Notes: generated from the letters alone by a model not told the origin. 64,000 bases of DNA from Serratia quinivorans (GCF_946227985.1 NZ_CAMKGL010000007.1:1-64000), one strand, 5' to 3'. Shown: positions 1 through 9,485, numbered from the stretch's first letter. Made by a program: numbers and translations.

Positions 1-65
1 CCGTCTGAATTTGCGGCGGCCTGGAGAAAGGGTAATTCTGATAGTGAAGGATCCGACATTACTAA

Positions 66-170
66 GTGAGCGTTGTATCTAATCCTGGGGGCAGGTCACA
101 GGATATGCGCCAACATTTTTATTCCGTGGAAACGCTGGCGAAGTTTGTTTCTGCACAGCGTAGCAAATAA
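66..170 (+). pseudogene. apeE: Truncated acyl carrier protein (ApeE-like), C-terminal remnant
   Basis: Only the last ~24 residues of a carrier protein can be read (SQDMRQHFYSVETLAKF..., from about base 96 to the TAA at 168-170), matching the C-terminal helix of the first APE carrier protein, which normally sits just before apeF. The frame opens only at 66. Upstream all forward frames are stopped, and the DSxD phosphopantetheine-serine region, expected about 65 bases before base 96, is absent. Bases 1-95 are unassigned: a frame from base 1 ends at 67-69, and a minus-strand frame could start at 59. This may be a rearrangement, a deletion or an assembly join. Confidence 0.6.
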
Positions 171-179
171 GGGGTTTTC

Positions 180-431
180 ATGGATAAGCAAGAAATTTAC
201 CTGCAAATTAAGACGTTGCTGGTCAAACTGTTTGAGCTTGATGCCGATGACATCAAGCCAGAATCCCGCCTGTACGAAGAGCTGGATCTGGACAGTATTG
301 ACGCGGTGGATCTGGTGGTGCACCTGCAAAAAACAACCGGCAAGAAGATCAAACCGGAAATGTTCAAGTCGGTGCGCACCGTGCAAGACGTAGTTGATGC
401 CATTGATGAGTTGCTTAAGTCAGACAGCTAA
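180..431 (+). CDS. apeF: Acyl carrier protein of aryl polyene synthesis
   Basis: An 83-residue carrier protein that holds the growing polyene as a phosphopantetheine thioester in the cytoplasm. The attachment motif LDLDSIDAVDL places the modified serine at residue 39, with the usual four-helix pattern around it. The ATG at 180 follows an AAGGGG ribosome site. In APE clusters this is the second of two adjacent carrier genes; the first (apeE) is broken at the window edge, so this is the only intact carrier seen. The symbol follows the order of characterised APE clusters. Confidence 0.9.
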   Translation: MDKQEIYLQIKTLLVKLFELDADDIKPESRLYEELDLDSIDAVDLVVHLQKTTGKKIKPEMFKSVRTVQDVVDAIDELLKSDS

Positions 432-446
432 GGCCGCTGCGTTAAG

Positions 447-1031
447 GTGAAAACGTCCCCTTGGATAAACCCGATGTTGCGGCTGTTGCAGGCCGTAACC
501 TGGCTGGTGTTGCTGCTTTACCCGCTGGCGGTCTGGGTGGGTTTGGCGCGTTGGGGTACCACCGTTCTGGCACCGCTGTTGGTGACGGTCTTTACCTTAC
601 GCCTGATACTGCTGCGCGGTAAACTTCGTCAGCAAATGTGGTTGGGCAAGGCCTTGGCTATGGTCGGCATCTTGTTGGCGCTTGCCAGTTGGGCGCTGAA
701 GCAGAGTCATTGGCTGCTGTATTACCCGGTCTTGGTTAACGCATTACTGCTGTTGCTGTTTGCATATTCGCTGTTTACGCCACCCACTGTGGTGGAGCGA
801 TTGGCGCGTATAACCGAACCACAGCTGGATGCCGCTGGCGTGGCTTATACTCGCAAGGTGACTCAGGTCTGGTGCGGGTTCTTTATTGTTAACGGTGCGA
901 TAGCTCTGGCAACCTGTCTGTCCGGGGATATCACACTCTGGACGCTGTATAACGGCGGCATCAGCTACCTGCTGATGGGGGCATTAATGGGTATTGAATG
1001 GATAGTCAGGAAAAGGGTCAGACGCGCCTGA
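447..1031 (+). CDS. apeG: Inner-membrane protein of the APE cluster (COG4648 type)
   Basis: A 194-residue, strongly hydrophobic protein with several predicted membrane segments (about residues 12-50, 65-105 and 140-185) and a basic C-terminus (VRKRVRRA). It matches in place and kind the membrane protein found between the carrier protein and the adenylating ligase in aryl polyene clusters. Its biochemical role is not established; help in membrane assembly or export is an inference. The GTG at 447 is used; an internal ATG at about 474 is an alternative. The 3' end overlaps apeH. Confidence 0.75.
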   Translation: MKTSPWINPMLRLLQAVTWLVLLLYPLAVWVGLARWGTTVLAPLLVTVFTLRLILLRGKLRQQMWLGKALAMVGILLALASWALKQSHWLLYYPVLVNALLLLLFAYSLFTPPTVVERLARITEPQLDAAGVAYTRKVTQVWCGFFIVNGAIALATCLSGDITLWTLYNGGISYLLMGALMGIEWIVRKRVRRA

Positions 1032-2371
1032 GTTTGCCGATGAGCCAATGGCTCAGCGTGGAGCGTGATGATGGGATGCTTATTGCCTGGCGTGGGGCTC
1101 AGGCATTCTGTCTCGGTCAATTTCGCCGTGATGTTGCCGTATTGGTCGCACAACTGGCAGGTAGGGAAGAGCAGCGTTGGGCGCTGTGTTTTGATGATAG
1201 CTATCGTTTTGCCGTTGCGTTGTTGGCCTCTTTGTATGCCAACAGGGTGCCGGTAATTTTTGGTCATCAGCGCGAAGCTATCCTCAAAGAGCAGCGGGCA
1301 GACTTCGACGCACTGCTCACTGATTTACCCCTCAATCTTGAGGTACCGATTTTGCCGGTACCAGAAGCGGGCAGTACGGAGATAGCACTGCCCGCTTGGC
1401 CTCAAGACCCACGGTTTATCCTTTATACTTCTGGTTCGACCGGCCAACCACAGGCAGTGACCAAGTCCGTTGCCTGCATGGATCGTGAAAGCGAGCTGTT
1501 GGCCGCAAGCTGGAAAGATGTCTTTCAGGGTTGCAGCGTCATCGCGTCGGTCTCTCATCAGCATATGTATGGCCTGAGCTTTCGCTTGTTCCTGCCACTG
1601 GCGTTTGGCCTGCCGTTCGATGCGCAGTTAACGCAGTATCACGAGCAGTTGATTGCCCGTCACCAGGGGCGGCGTTTGGTGTTTGTCAGCAGCCCAGCCT
1701 GGCTTAAGCGTTTGGATAACCGTTTGGCACTGGCTGAGTGCGTTGAGGTATTTTCCGCCGGCGGTCCGCTATCTTACGCGGAGGCTAATCTGTCGCAGCA
1801 AACATTGGGCGTATTGCCGCTGGAAATTTACGGCACAACGGAAACCGGCACGCTGGCATGGCGCAAGCAAGTTCGAGAGGCCTCCCTGTGGCGATTGTTT
1901 GCCGGAGTGACGTTAACGGTAAATCCAGATAACAGCATGAATGTTGCATCGCCACTGATACCCGATACCGGTGAACTTACTCTAAGCGATATTATTCAGC
2001 TCGCGCCGGATGGTCGGCAATTTCAGTTAAACGGTCGGGCTGACCGCATTATCAAGCTGGAAGAAAAACGTCTGTCGCTGACCGAAGTTGAGCGTCGGCT
2101 GGTTTCCCTGCCGGAGGTCGCCGATGCTGCCGTGTTAACACAGCAGCGAACAGGGCGTACGGTATTGGTCGCGGCGATAGTATTGTCGCCCTATGGCGAA
2201 AGCCGTCGACAAGAATTGTCAGAAGGGCCGTTAACCCGCGAACTGCATCAGGCGTTGCGGGGCTGGCTGGAACCGGTGGCCCTGCCGCGCCGTTGGCGTA
2301 TTATCGATGCTATCCCTCTGAATCCGCAGGGCAAGCGCGCCTATGCTGAATTACAGGAGCTGTTTTTATGA
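998..2371 (+). CDS. apeH: Acyl/aryl-ACP ligase (AMP-forming) of the APE cluster
   Basis: A member of the ANL adenylating enzymes, expected to activate the aryl starter (4-hydroxybenzoate type) and load it onto a carrier protein. The P-loop LYTSGSTGQP lies near residues 142-151, the YGTTETG motif near 280, and the C-terminal catalytic lysine in PQGKRAY near 447. It is 457 residues from the ATG at 998; an in-frame ATG at 1040 would avoid most of the 34-base overlap with apeG, so the start is uncertain. The stop overlaps apeI. Confidence 0.88.
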   Translation: MDSQEKGQTRLSLPMSQWLSVERDDGMLIAWRGAQAFCLGQFRRDVAVLVAQLAGREEQRWALCFDDSYRFAVALLASLYANRVPVIFGHQREAILKEQRADFDALLTDLPLNLEVPILPVPEAGSTEIALPAWPQDPRFILYTSGSTGQPQAVTKSVACMDRESELLAASWKDVFQGCSVIASVSHQHMYGLSFRLFLPLAFGLPFDAQLTQYHEQLIARHQGRRLVFVSSPAWLKRLDNRLALAECVEVFSAGGPLSYAEANLSQQTLGVLPLEIYGTTETGTLAWRKQVREASLWRLFAGVTLTVNPDNSMNVASPLIPDTGELTLSDIIQLAPDGRQFQLNGRADRIIKLEEKRLSLTEVERRLVSLPEVADAAVLTQQRTGRTVLVAAIVLSPYGESRRQELSEGPLTRELHQALRGWLEPVALPRRWRIIDAIPLNPQGKRAYAELQELFL

Positions 2372-2712
2372 TGCAACCTGAGGTGCTGCAACAGCAGGTG
2401 AGCGATGCTACCCATGCCAGCCTGCTACTGCGCTTGCCTGCCGAACTGTTTTGGTTTCGCGGTCATTTTCCTGAGCATCCGATCCTGCCGGGGGTCACAC
2501 AGCTGAATTGGGTGATGCAGTATGCCCGTCAATTGCTGGCTATCGAGGCCGGGTTCAAAGGGATCGAGGTGGTGAAGTTTCAACAGCCCTTGCTGCCGGA
2601 GCAAAGCGTGTTATTGCAGCTTGAGTGGCAGCCGGCGCGGCATAAACTGTTGTTTAGCTACCGTGTGGGCGAGGCGATCGCCAGCAGCGGCAAGATCTCA
2701 TTATGTCAGTGA
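2368..2712 (+). CDS. apeI: 3-hydroxyacyl-ACP dehydratase-like hotdog protein
   Basis: A single hotdog domain of 114 residues. The motif WFRGHFPEHPILPGV (residues 29-43) is the FabA/FabZ active-site helix, with His33 as the likely catalytic histidine. In characterised APE systems ApeI forms a heterocomplex with ApeP, the second dehydratase of this operon, and removes water after each ketoreduction. It overlaps its neighbours at both ends (ATG within the apeH stop; tail shared with apeJ), suggesting translational coupling. Confidence 0.88.
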   Translation: MMQPEVLQQQVSDATHASLLLRLPAELFWFRGHFPEHPILPGVTQLNWVMQYARQLLAIEAGFKGIEVVKFQQPLLPEQSVLLQLEWQPARHKLLFSYRVGEAIASSGKISLCQ

Positions 2713-4421
2713 AGGCACCCTTTACTCCCTGCATTGTTATTCCCTGTTTCAATCACGGACAGATGATGGCCGCAGTGCTGACCAGGTTAGCTGATTATGG
2801 CCTGCCATGCCTGATAGTGGACGATGGCAGCGATGTTAGCACCGCCGAAGAGCTACAGCGCCTGGCTGCTGACCGGCCATGGGTCAGGTTGATGCGGTTG
2901 GATAAAAACCAGGGGAAAGGAGCGGCGGTGATCGCCGGCCTGCAACTGGCGCAACGGCAGGGTTACAGCCACGCTTTACAGGTGGATGCCGACGGCCAAC
3001 ATGAACTGAGTGATATACAGGCAATGATTGACGAAGCCCGCGTTCATCCGGATTGTCTGATTTCCGGTCGCCCCATTTACGACAGCTCCGTGCCAAAAGC
3101 ACGCCTGTATGGCCGCTATGTCACCCATGTCTGGGTGTGGATAGAAACCCTGTCGCTGTCGCTGAAAGACAGTATGTGCGGTTTCCGCGTGTATCCGGTG
3201 GTGCCGACGTTGGCATTAACAACGCGCCATCAGCTCGGCAAACGGATGGACTTCGATACCGAAGTGATGGTCAGACTGTACTGGCAGGGCGTACCCAGCC
3301 GTTTTCTGCCGACGCGCGTGATCTATCCGGCTGACGGTGTTTCTCATTTTGATGCACTGCGCGATAACCTGCGCATTTCCTGGATGCATACCCGTTTGTT
3401 CTTCGGCATGTTGCCGCGTATTCCTCGTCTGCTGCGCCAACGCCGACGTGCTGCCAGTTCACAACACTGGTCGGCAACCCAGGAACGCCATGGCCTGTGG
3501 GGCATCCGGCTGATGTTACAAGTCTACCGACTGTTTGGCCGCCGGGTATTTCAATTATTGTTGTATCCGGTGATCGGTTATTTCTGGCTGACCGGGCGCA
3601 GTCAGCGTGAGGCCTCACGCGACTATCTGCAGCGCCTGCGGCAATTCGCCGAGCAGCGGCAGCAGCCACTGCCTGCACCGCTCAACAGCTTCAGTCACTT
3701 TATGAGATTTGGTGATGCGATGCTCGACAAGCTGGCGAGCTGGCGAGGAGAACTGAATGACATTCGGTTGGTGGATCGCACGGGCTGTGAGCGGCAGATA
3801 GCGTCCGGCAAAGGCACGCTGATACTGGCTTCACACCTGGGGGATATCGAGTCTTGCCGCGCACTGGGCGAGTTGGATTCTGGCGTAAAGGTGAATGCCC
3901 TGGTGTTTACCGAGCATGCCGAACGCTTCAATCAGGTGATGAAAGAGGTGAATCCGCGTGCCAATCTGAACCTGATCCAGGTGACGTCGCTGGGACCAGA
4001 AACTGCCATGCGCCTGCAAGATAAATTGGATGCCGGTGAATGGGTGGCGATCGTCGGCGATCGTACCTCGGCCGGCAAGCATCAGCGGGGTGAGCAACCG
4101 CGCGTAGTGTGGAGTCGCTTCCTTGGCCAACCGGCGCCCTTTCCGCAGGGGCCATTTGTCCTGGCCGCAGCCCTGCGTTGTCCGATATTTCTGATGTTCG
4201 GCCTCAAGCAGCAGGGGCGCCTTAACGTTTATTTCGAGCCGTTTGCCGATCCGCTGTTATTACCTCGTCAGCAGCGCCAGCAGGCGTTGCAAGATGCGGT
4301 GGACAGTTATGCCGCGCGGCTGGAGCATTATTGCCTGTTGGCACCGCTCGACTGGTTTAATTTTTTCGATTTCTGGCAGTTGGCGGCACCGCCGTCAGTG
4401 CAACAGAGGCCTGAGACATGA
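2703..4421 (+). CDS. apeJ: Fused family-2 glycosyltransferase and LpxL-like acyltransferase
   Basis: A two-domain protein of 572 residues. Residues ~8-240 form a GT-A family-2 glycosyltransferase (IVDDGSD near 39, VDADGQHE near 94). Residues ~300-560 form a lipid A biosynthesis-type acyltransferase with the H-x4-E motif in SHLGDIE near 377. This fusion is typical of APE clusters and is thought to attach and modify the lipid anchor that carries the polyene to the outer membrane. The exact sugar and acyl substrates are not determined. It overlaps apeI and apeK. Confidence 0.88.
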   Translation: MSVKAPFTPCIVIPCFNHGQMMAAVLTRLADYGLPCLIVDDGSDVSTAEELQRLAADRPWVRLMRLDKNQGKGAAVIAGLQLAQRQGYSHALQVDADGQHELSDIQAMIDEARVHPDCLISGRPIYDSSVPKARLYGRYVTHVWVWIETLSLSLKDSMCGFRVYPVVPTLALTTRHQLGKRMDFDTEVMVRLYWQGVPSRFLPTRVIYPADGVSHFDALRDNLRISWMHTRLFFGMLPRIPRLLRQRRRAASSQHWSATQERHGLWGIRLMLQVYRLFGRRVFQLLLYPVIGYFWLTGRSQREASRDYLQRLRQFAEQRQQPLPAPLNSFSHFMRFGDAMLDKLASWRGELNDIRLVDRTGCERQIASGKGTLILASHLGDIESCRALGELDSGVKVNALVFTEHAERFNQVMKEVNPRANLNLIQVTSLGPETAMRLQDKLDAGEWVAIVGDRTSAGKHQRGEQPRVVWSRFLGQPAPFPQGPFVLAAALRCPIFLMFGLKQQGRLNVYFEPFADPLLLPRQQRQQALQDAVDSYAARLEHYCLLAPLDWFNFFDFWQLAAPPSVQQRPET

Positions 4422-4846
4422 AGCTAAAAGACGATCCGCGATTTTCCGTCAGCATTGAAATCGCTATCCCTTTCCATGATACCGATGCCATGGGCGTGGT
4501 ATGGCACGGCAACTACTTCCGTTATTTCGAAGTCGCGCGTGAAGCGCTACTCAAACAGTTTAATTACGGTTATCGGCAGATGCAGGATTCGGGCTATGTC
4601 TGGCCGATCGTGGATACGCGAGTGAAATACATTGCGCCAGTGCTGTTTGAACAACGCATCATCGTCTGTGCCGAGCTGGAAGAGTATGAAAACCGCCTGC
4701 GTATTGGTTACCGAATCCTCGATGCGGATAGCGGCAAACTCACTACTCGCGGTCATACCATTCAGGTCGCGGTGGATGCCGACAGCAAAGAAATGTGCTT
4801 TGCCTCGCCGCAGGTGCTGTTGGACAACATTGAGGGGGCGAAATGA
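4418..4846 (+). CDS. apeK: 4-hydroxybenzoyl-CoA thioesterase-family hydrolase
   Basis: A hotdog thioesterase of 142 residues with the family motif FHDTDAMGVVWHGNYF (about residues 19-34), whose aspartate acts in catalysis in this family. In APE systems the thioesterase is proposed to hydrolyse stalled or wrong carrier-bound intermediates rather than release the final product. Its start lies inside the apeJ stop (ATGA type) and its stop inside the apeL start. Confidence 0.87.
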   Translation: MKLKDDPRFSVSIEIAIPFHDTDAMGVVWHGNYFRYFEVAREALLKQFNYGYRQMQDSGYVWPIVDTRVKYIAPVLFEQRIIVCAELEEYENRLRIGYRILDADSGKLTTRGHTIQVAVDADSKEMCFASPQVLLDNIEGAK

Positions 4847-5448
4847 AGTACGGGTTATTGTTTCTTATCACCTTTTTCAGCCTGAGCGTCCAGGCGGTCA
4901 CGCTGCCGGAACTGCAACAGCGCTTTAGCCAACAGCCGGTACTGCGCGCTGAGTTTGAACAGCAGCGCAGCATCAGCGGTATGACGAAACCCTTGAAGTC
5001 CAGCGGTGAGCTGCTGATTTCACAGCAAAAAGGGCTGTGGTGGGCACAACAGAAACCCTTCCCGCTGACCCTGCTGCTGGATGATAAGCGTATGGTGCAA
5101 ACTCTGGCCGGCCAGCCGCCGCAGGTAGTGACGGCAGAAAATAATCCGCAGATGTTCCAGTTCAACCACTTGCTGACCGCATTATTCCACGCCGACAGTC
5201 AGGCACTGGAGCAAAACTTTGCTTTGCAGTTCAGCGATTTGGGTAATAAGCAATGGCGACTGGTGCTGACGCCAAAAACCACGCCGCTCGACAAGCTGTT
5301 CAGGCGCATCACCCTCAACGGCGGGGATTTCCTGGAAACCATTGATATCGATGATATGCAAAGTGACGCTACCCATATCCGCTTTTTTAACCAGCGTACG
5401 GCACCACAGACGCTGACCACCGAGGAGCAACAGCGTTTTGCGTCCTGA
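4843..5448 (+). CDS. apeL: LolA-like periplasmic lipid carrier protein of the APE cluster
   Basis: A 201-residue protein with an N-terminal signal peptide (MKYGLLFLITFFSLSVQA, cleavage near residue 18) followed by a LolA-like fold of the kind annotated as outer-membrane lipoprotein carrier in APE clusters. It probably escorts the lipid-linked polyene across the periplasm and acts with ApeM and ApeN. The function is inferred from family and context. The gene ends ten bases inside apeM. Confidence 0.82.
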   Translation: MKYGLLFLITFFSLSVQAVTLPELQQRFSQQPVLRAEFEQQRSISGMTKPLKSSGELLISQQKGLWWAQQKPFPLTLLLDDKRMVQTLAGQPPQVVTAENNPQMFQFNHLLTALFHADSQALEQNFALQFSDLGNKQWRLVLTPKTTPLDKLFRRITLNGGDFLETIDIDDMQSDATHIRFFNQRTAPQTLTTEEQQRFAS

Positions 5449-7744
5449 GCTGCACCGGCGGCTGGCGTTTGGCTGGCTGGCGATTTGCCTGCTGTTGTTG
5501 GCGGCACTGTGTTGGCTGTTGCCTCGCAGCCAGATCAACAGCAGCGTTTTGGCGTTACTACCGAAGCAGCAACTGGTGGGCGTGCCGGATGAATTGGCCG
5601 AAGGTTTCAGTCGTCGGCTCGACCGGCAACTGATGTGGTTGGTCAGCCCGCCGCCGGGTGCGGACAACGCCGCGGTGAGCTGGTGGTGGCAGCAATTGCG
5701 CCAGATGCCTGAACTACAGCAGGTAGGCGGGCCTATGGATGCGCAGCGCCAGCAGCAGTGGGGGCGTTTTTTCTATCAGCACCGCAATGTGCTGCTCGAT
5801 GACACCACCCGGCAGCGTTTGCAGCAGGGCGCGGACGCGCAAAGCCAGTGGATCCTCGGGCAACTCTATTCTGCCTTCGCTGGGGTTAGCGGCAAGGAGC
5901 TGGCTAACGATCCGCTGATGCTGGTGCGTGCCTCGCAGTTGGCTCAGCAGCAAAACGGTGGCTTGCTGAGCCTGTCCAATGGCTGGCTGGTGGCGCGCGA
6001 TGCGCAGGGCCGCAGTTGGTATCTGCTGCACGCCGAATTAAGTGCCTCTTCTTACGACATCAGCAGTGCCCGACGCACGGTGGACAAACTGGGCGCGTTG
6101 CAACAGCAACTGCAGCAGCGCTGGCCGGGGGCAGAGGTACTCAACCGCGGTACGCTGTTTTACAGCAACTATGCCAGCCAACAGGCCGAGCGAGATATTT
6201 CGACTATTGGCCTGGCGTCGGTAGTTGGCGTGTTCTTATTGGTGTTGTTGATGTTCCGTTCGCCATTGCCACTGCTGTTGTGCGGGTTATCCGTGGGGAT
6301 AGGGGCCTTGGCAGGCACCGTCGCCACGCTATTGGCTTTTGGCGAAATACATTTGATGACGCTGGTGTTGAGCATCAGCATTGTCGGCATTTCGGCCGAT
6401 TACACGCTCTATTTCCTGACCGAACGTATGGTGCACGGTGACCAATCAACGCCGCTGGCCAGCTTGCAGAAGCTGTTGCCCGCGTTGTCGATGGCCATGC
6501 TGACCACCGTGGTTGCCTATCTGGCGCTATTAATTGCTCCTTTCCCGGGCCTGCAACAGTTAGCGGTATTTGCCGCTGCCGGGCTAAGCGCCGCCTGTAT
6601 CACCGTAATTTGTTGGTACCCAGGTTTGTCGCGCCGGCTGCCGGTGCGTCCGGCACCGGGCCTGCGGCTGATCCTGGCCTGGCTGCACGCCTGGCGTCAT
6701 CGGCGCTTGCTGCGCTACGGGTTGCCCACGGCGGTATTGTTACTGGTGGTGGGCGGTTTCAGCCAGTTGAAGGTTGACGACGATATTGGCCAATTGCAGG
6801 CTTTACCCGCGGCGTTGCAACAACAGGAACAACGTATCGCGGCTTTGACCGGGCAGCATAACGATCAGAAATGGTTGGTGGTGTACGGCGAAAATGCCGA
6901 ACAGTTGTTGCAACGTATCGAACTATTGCAGCCCAGGCTGGCACAGGCAAAACGGCAGGGCGTGCTGGCGGATTATCGTCTGTTACCTCTGCCTTCGCTT
7001 CAGCGTCAGCAGCAGAACGTCGCTCTGTTGCAGCGGGTGGCACCGCAGGTGATGGCGCAATTACAACAGGCGGATCTGGCCCTGAAAGCTCCCGATTTAA
7101 CCCCGGAATGGGTGCAACCGGATCAGTGGCTGGGCAGCGTGGTTAGTGAGGGGTGGCGGCTACTGTGGTTATCTCTGCCGGATGGGCGCAGTGCGGCGCT
7201 GGTACCGGTCAACGGCGTGCAGAACAGCGCGGCGATGCAGGCCCTGGCCGAACAGGTACCGGGCACGGGTTGGATCGACCGTAAAACCGAGTTCAGTGAG
7301 CTTTTTGGCCAGTACCGGCTGTATCTTTCCTATTTGCTGATGCTGTCGGTGGCGGCGATCGCACTGATTTATCTGTGGCGTTTTGGCCTGCGTCACGGCC
7401 TGCGCTGCATGGTGCCGACTCTGCTGTCGCTGGGCAGCGGCATCGCGGTATTGGCGTTGAGCGGGCATACGCTGAACCTGTTCTCGCTGTTGGCACTGGT
7501 GCTGGTATTGGGGATCGGCATTAACTATACGCTGTTCTTTACCAATCCCCGGGGCACGCCGACCACCTCGATGTTTGCCATCTTTATGGCGGTATTCACC
7601 ACCCAACTGACCTTTGGCATGTTGGTGCTGAGTCATACTCAGGCCATCAGCAGTTTTGGTATCGTATTGAGCAGCGGTATCGCCGTGGCCTTTCTGTTGG
7701 CGCCACTGACGTTAGCAACCAGAAGAAAAAGAGGAAAAGCCTGA
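5438..7744 (+). CDS. apeM: MMPL/RND-family exporter of the aryl polyene
   Basis: A 768-residue RND-superfamily exporter: one N-terminal membrane helix (~residues 10-28), a periplasmic region, five helices around 250-400, a second periplasmic region and five more helices near 630-760. This is the duplicated layout of MMPL proteins. It likely extracts the lipidated polyene from the inner membrane. The TTG at 5438 is chosen because GAGGAG (5422-5427) lies ten bases upstream inside apeL. The stop overlaps the apeN start. Confidence 0.88.
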   Translation: MRPELHRRLAFGWLAICLLLLAALCWLLPRSQINSSVLALLPKQQLVGVPDELAEGFSRRLDRQLMWLVSPPPGADNAAVSWWWQQLRQMPELQQVGGPMDAQRQQQWGRFFYQHRNVLLDDTTRQRLQQGADAQSQWILGQLYSAFAGVSGKELANDPLMLVRASQLAQQQNGGLLSLSNGWLVARDAQGRSWYLLHAELSASSYDISSARRTVDKLGALQQQLQQRWPGAEVLNRGTLFYSNYASQQAERDISTIGLASVVGVFLLVLLMFRSPLPLLLCGLSVGIGALAGTVATLLAFGEIHLMTLVLSISIVGISADYTLYFLTERMVHGDQSTPLASLQKLLPALSMAMLTTVVAYLALLIAPFPGLQQLAVFAAAGLSAACITVICWYPGLSRRLPVRPAPGLRLILAWLHAWRHRRLLRYGLPTAVLLLVVGGFSQLKVDDDIGQLQALPAALQQQEQRIAALTGQHNDQKWLVVYGENAEQLLQRIELLQPRLAQAKRQGVLADYRLLPLPSLQRQQQNVALLQRVAPQVMAQLQQADLALKAPDLTPEWVQPDQWLGSVVSEGWRLLWLSLPDGRSAALVPVNGVQNSAAMQALAEQVPGTGWIDRKTEFSELFGQYRLYLSYLLMLSVAAIALIYLWRFGLRHGLRCMVPTLLSLGSGIAVLALSGHTLNLFSLLALVLVLGIGINYTLFFTNPRGTPTTSMFAIFMAVFTTQLTFGMLVLSHTQAISSFGIVLSSGIAVAFLLAPLTLATRRKRGKA

Positions 7745-8316
7745 TGTGCGGCTTACGAATGACGTTGTTAATACTGGCCACCCTGCTGGCCGGCTGTGCC
7801 GGTTCGCAGAAACAAACCCTGCCTCAGGCGTGGCTGAAACCCGGTACGCGGGTGACATTACCGGCTCCGACGCTGGCGCAACCTTTCAGTCAGCAGCAAC
7901 TGTTGACCGCCGAAGTGAAAGGGCAGCAGCATTCGATGCTGGTGTTGCTCAACGCCGACGGCCAGCGCCTGCAACTGGTTGGCATGTCACCGCTCGGTAT
8001 CCGGTTATTCAACCTGACTTACGATCGCCAGGGGATCCATACCGAACAGTTGATCAAAGTGGGTGAATTGCCCCCTGCCAATCAGGTGTTGGCCGACATT
8101 ATGCTGAGTTACTGGCCGTTGGCAGACTGGCAGCCTTTGTTGCCCGCCGGATGGCGGCTTGAGGATCGGTCGCAGGTACGGCGGCTGTTTGACGATCGCG
8201 GGACGATCATTAGCGAAATCCATTACCAGCAGGTCGACGGCCGGCGCGAACCTCAGTCGATTGCCCAATCCGCCTTCCACTACCGCATCGTTATTCAGAA
8301 TCTGGGGAGCGAATAA
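7744..8316 (+). CDS. apeN: DUF3261-type outer-membrane lipoprotein
   Basis: A 190-residue lipoprotein: signal sequence followed by the lipobox LLAGC (cysteine near residue 18). The rest matches the DUF3261 proteins that follow the exporter in APE clusters. Its place beside apeL and apeM suggests an outer-membrane acceptor or anchoring partner, by analogy with LolB, but no activity is proven. It overlaps apeM and apeO by single-codon junctions. Confidence 0.8.
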   Translation: MCGLRMTLLILATLLAGCAGSQKQTLPQAWLKPGTRVTLPAPTLAQPFSQQQLLTAEVKGQQHSMLVLLNADGQRLQLVGMSPLGIRLFNLTYDRQGIHTEQLIKVGELPPANQVLADIMLSYWPLADWQPLLPAGWRLEDRSQVRRLFDDRGTIISEIHYQQVDGRREPQSIAQSAFHYRIVIQNLGSE

Positions 8317-9485
8317 TGGTTTACTTCTCTGCCGTAGGGATGGTGAATGCGCTGGGCAACAGCCTGTCGCAGATCGCGGAAAATCTGGCGCTTGGCGTGT
8401 CGCCCGGCATGCAGCAGCAGACGCAGTGGCTGCTGGGCGGGGAACCTTCCTGGTTCGGTAACGTACAGGGCGAACTGCCCGTCATTCCCGAACCTCTCAA
8501 ACGGCATAACTCGCGCAATAACCGCCTGCTGTTGGCTGCGCTGGCGCAGATCGACACGCCAGTGCGTGCCGCCATCGCCCGCTACGGTGCGGATCGCGTT
8601 GCGGTGATTATGGGTACCAGCACCTCCGGTATTCATGAAGGAGAGCTGGCGTTGCAGCAGTATCAGGCGGGACAGTGGCCACAGGGCTATGACTATCGGC
8701 AGCAGGAGCTGGGCGATCCGGGCTTGTTCCTTAGCGCTTTTCTCGCGACCCGTGGTCCGGCCTATACCCTGTCTACGGCCTGTTCTTCCAGCGCGCGGGC
8801 CATCATCAGCGGTAAACGGCTGATCGACGCCGGGCTGGTGGATGCGGCGATTGTCGGTGGTGCCGACAGCCTGTGCCAAATGCCCATTAACGGGTTCAAC
8901 AGCCTGGAGTCACTGTCCGCACAACGTTGCACGCCATTTGCGACGGGGCGCAGTGGCATTAATATCGGCGAGGCAGCGGCGTTGATGCTGTTAACGCGGG
9001 AACCAGCAGCGGTAGCGCTGTTGGGCGTTGGCGAATCATCCGATGCCTGGCATATGTCAGCACCGCATCCCGCCGGTGAGGGCGCCGAACGGGCCATCAG
9101 CATGGCGTTGCGGCAGGCCGGTCTCAATGCCGGACAAATTGGTTATATTAATCTGCACGGCACGGCTACGCGGCTGAACGATCAGGTTGAAGCGCAGGTA
9201 ATCAATCGTCTGTTTGGCACCGAGACGCCCTGCAGTTCTACCAAACATCTCACTGGCCACACGCTGGGCGCGGCCGGTGCGGTCGAGGCGGCGTTGAGTT
9301 GGCTATTGCTGACTCAGCCGTTGCCGCTGCCGCAGCAAGATTTCAGCCACGTGCCGCGCGATGCCGAACTGGCACCGATCGGTCTGGTTTGCCAGCCACA
9401 ATTGCTGGGGCAGCGTGCGATTTTGTCCAATTCGTTTGCCTTTGGCGGTAACAATGCTTGTCTGCTGCTGGGGGACGCCCGATGA
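8316..9485 (+). CDS. apeO: Beta-ketoacyl-ACP synthase (elongating ketosynthase)
   Basis: A thiolase-fold ketosynthase of 389 residues with an intact C-H-H triad: Cys156 in STACSSSA, His in LHGTATRLND, and His in KHLTGHTLGAAGA. In characterised APE systems this ketosynthase works with a chain-length-factor partner (ApeC) normally encoded upstream of apeE, which would lie outside this window. It extends the conjugated chain with malonyl units. Confidence 0.9.
   Translation: MVYFSAVGMVNALGNSLSQIAENLALGVSPGMQQQTQWLLGGEPSWFGNVQGELPVIPEPLKRHNSRNNRLLLAALAQIDTPVRAAIARYGADRVAVIMGTSTSGIHEGELALQQYQAGQWPQGYDYRQQELGDPGLFLSAFLATRGPAYTLSTACSSSARAIISGKRLIDAGLVDAAIVGGADSLCQMPINGFNSLESLSAQRCTPFATGRSGINIGEAAALMLLTREPAAVALLGVGESSDAWHMSAPHPAGEGAERAISMALRQAGLNAGQIGYINLHGTATRLNDQVEAQVINRLFGTETPCSSTKHLTGHTLGAAGAVEAALSWLLLTQPLPLPQQDFSHVPRDAELAPIGLVCQPQLLGQRAILSNSFAFGGNNACLLLGDAR

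Noticed and set aside
1..59. Start of a minus-strand gene reading MSDPSLSELPFLQ
   Set aside because: Only about 19 codons are in the window, with no good ribosome site and no recognised family; it could be chance.
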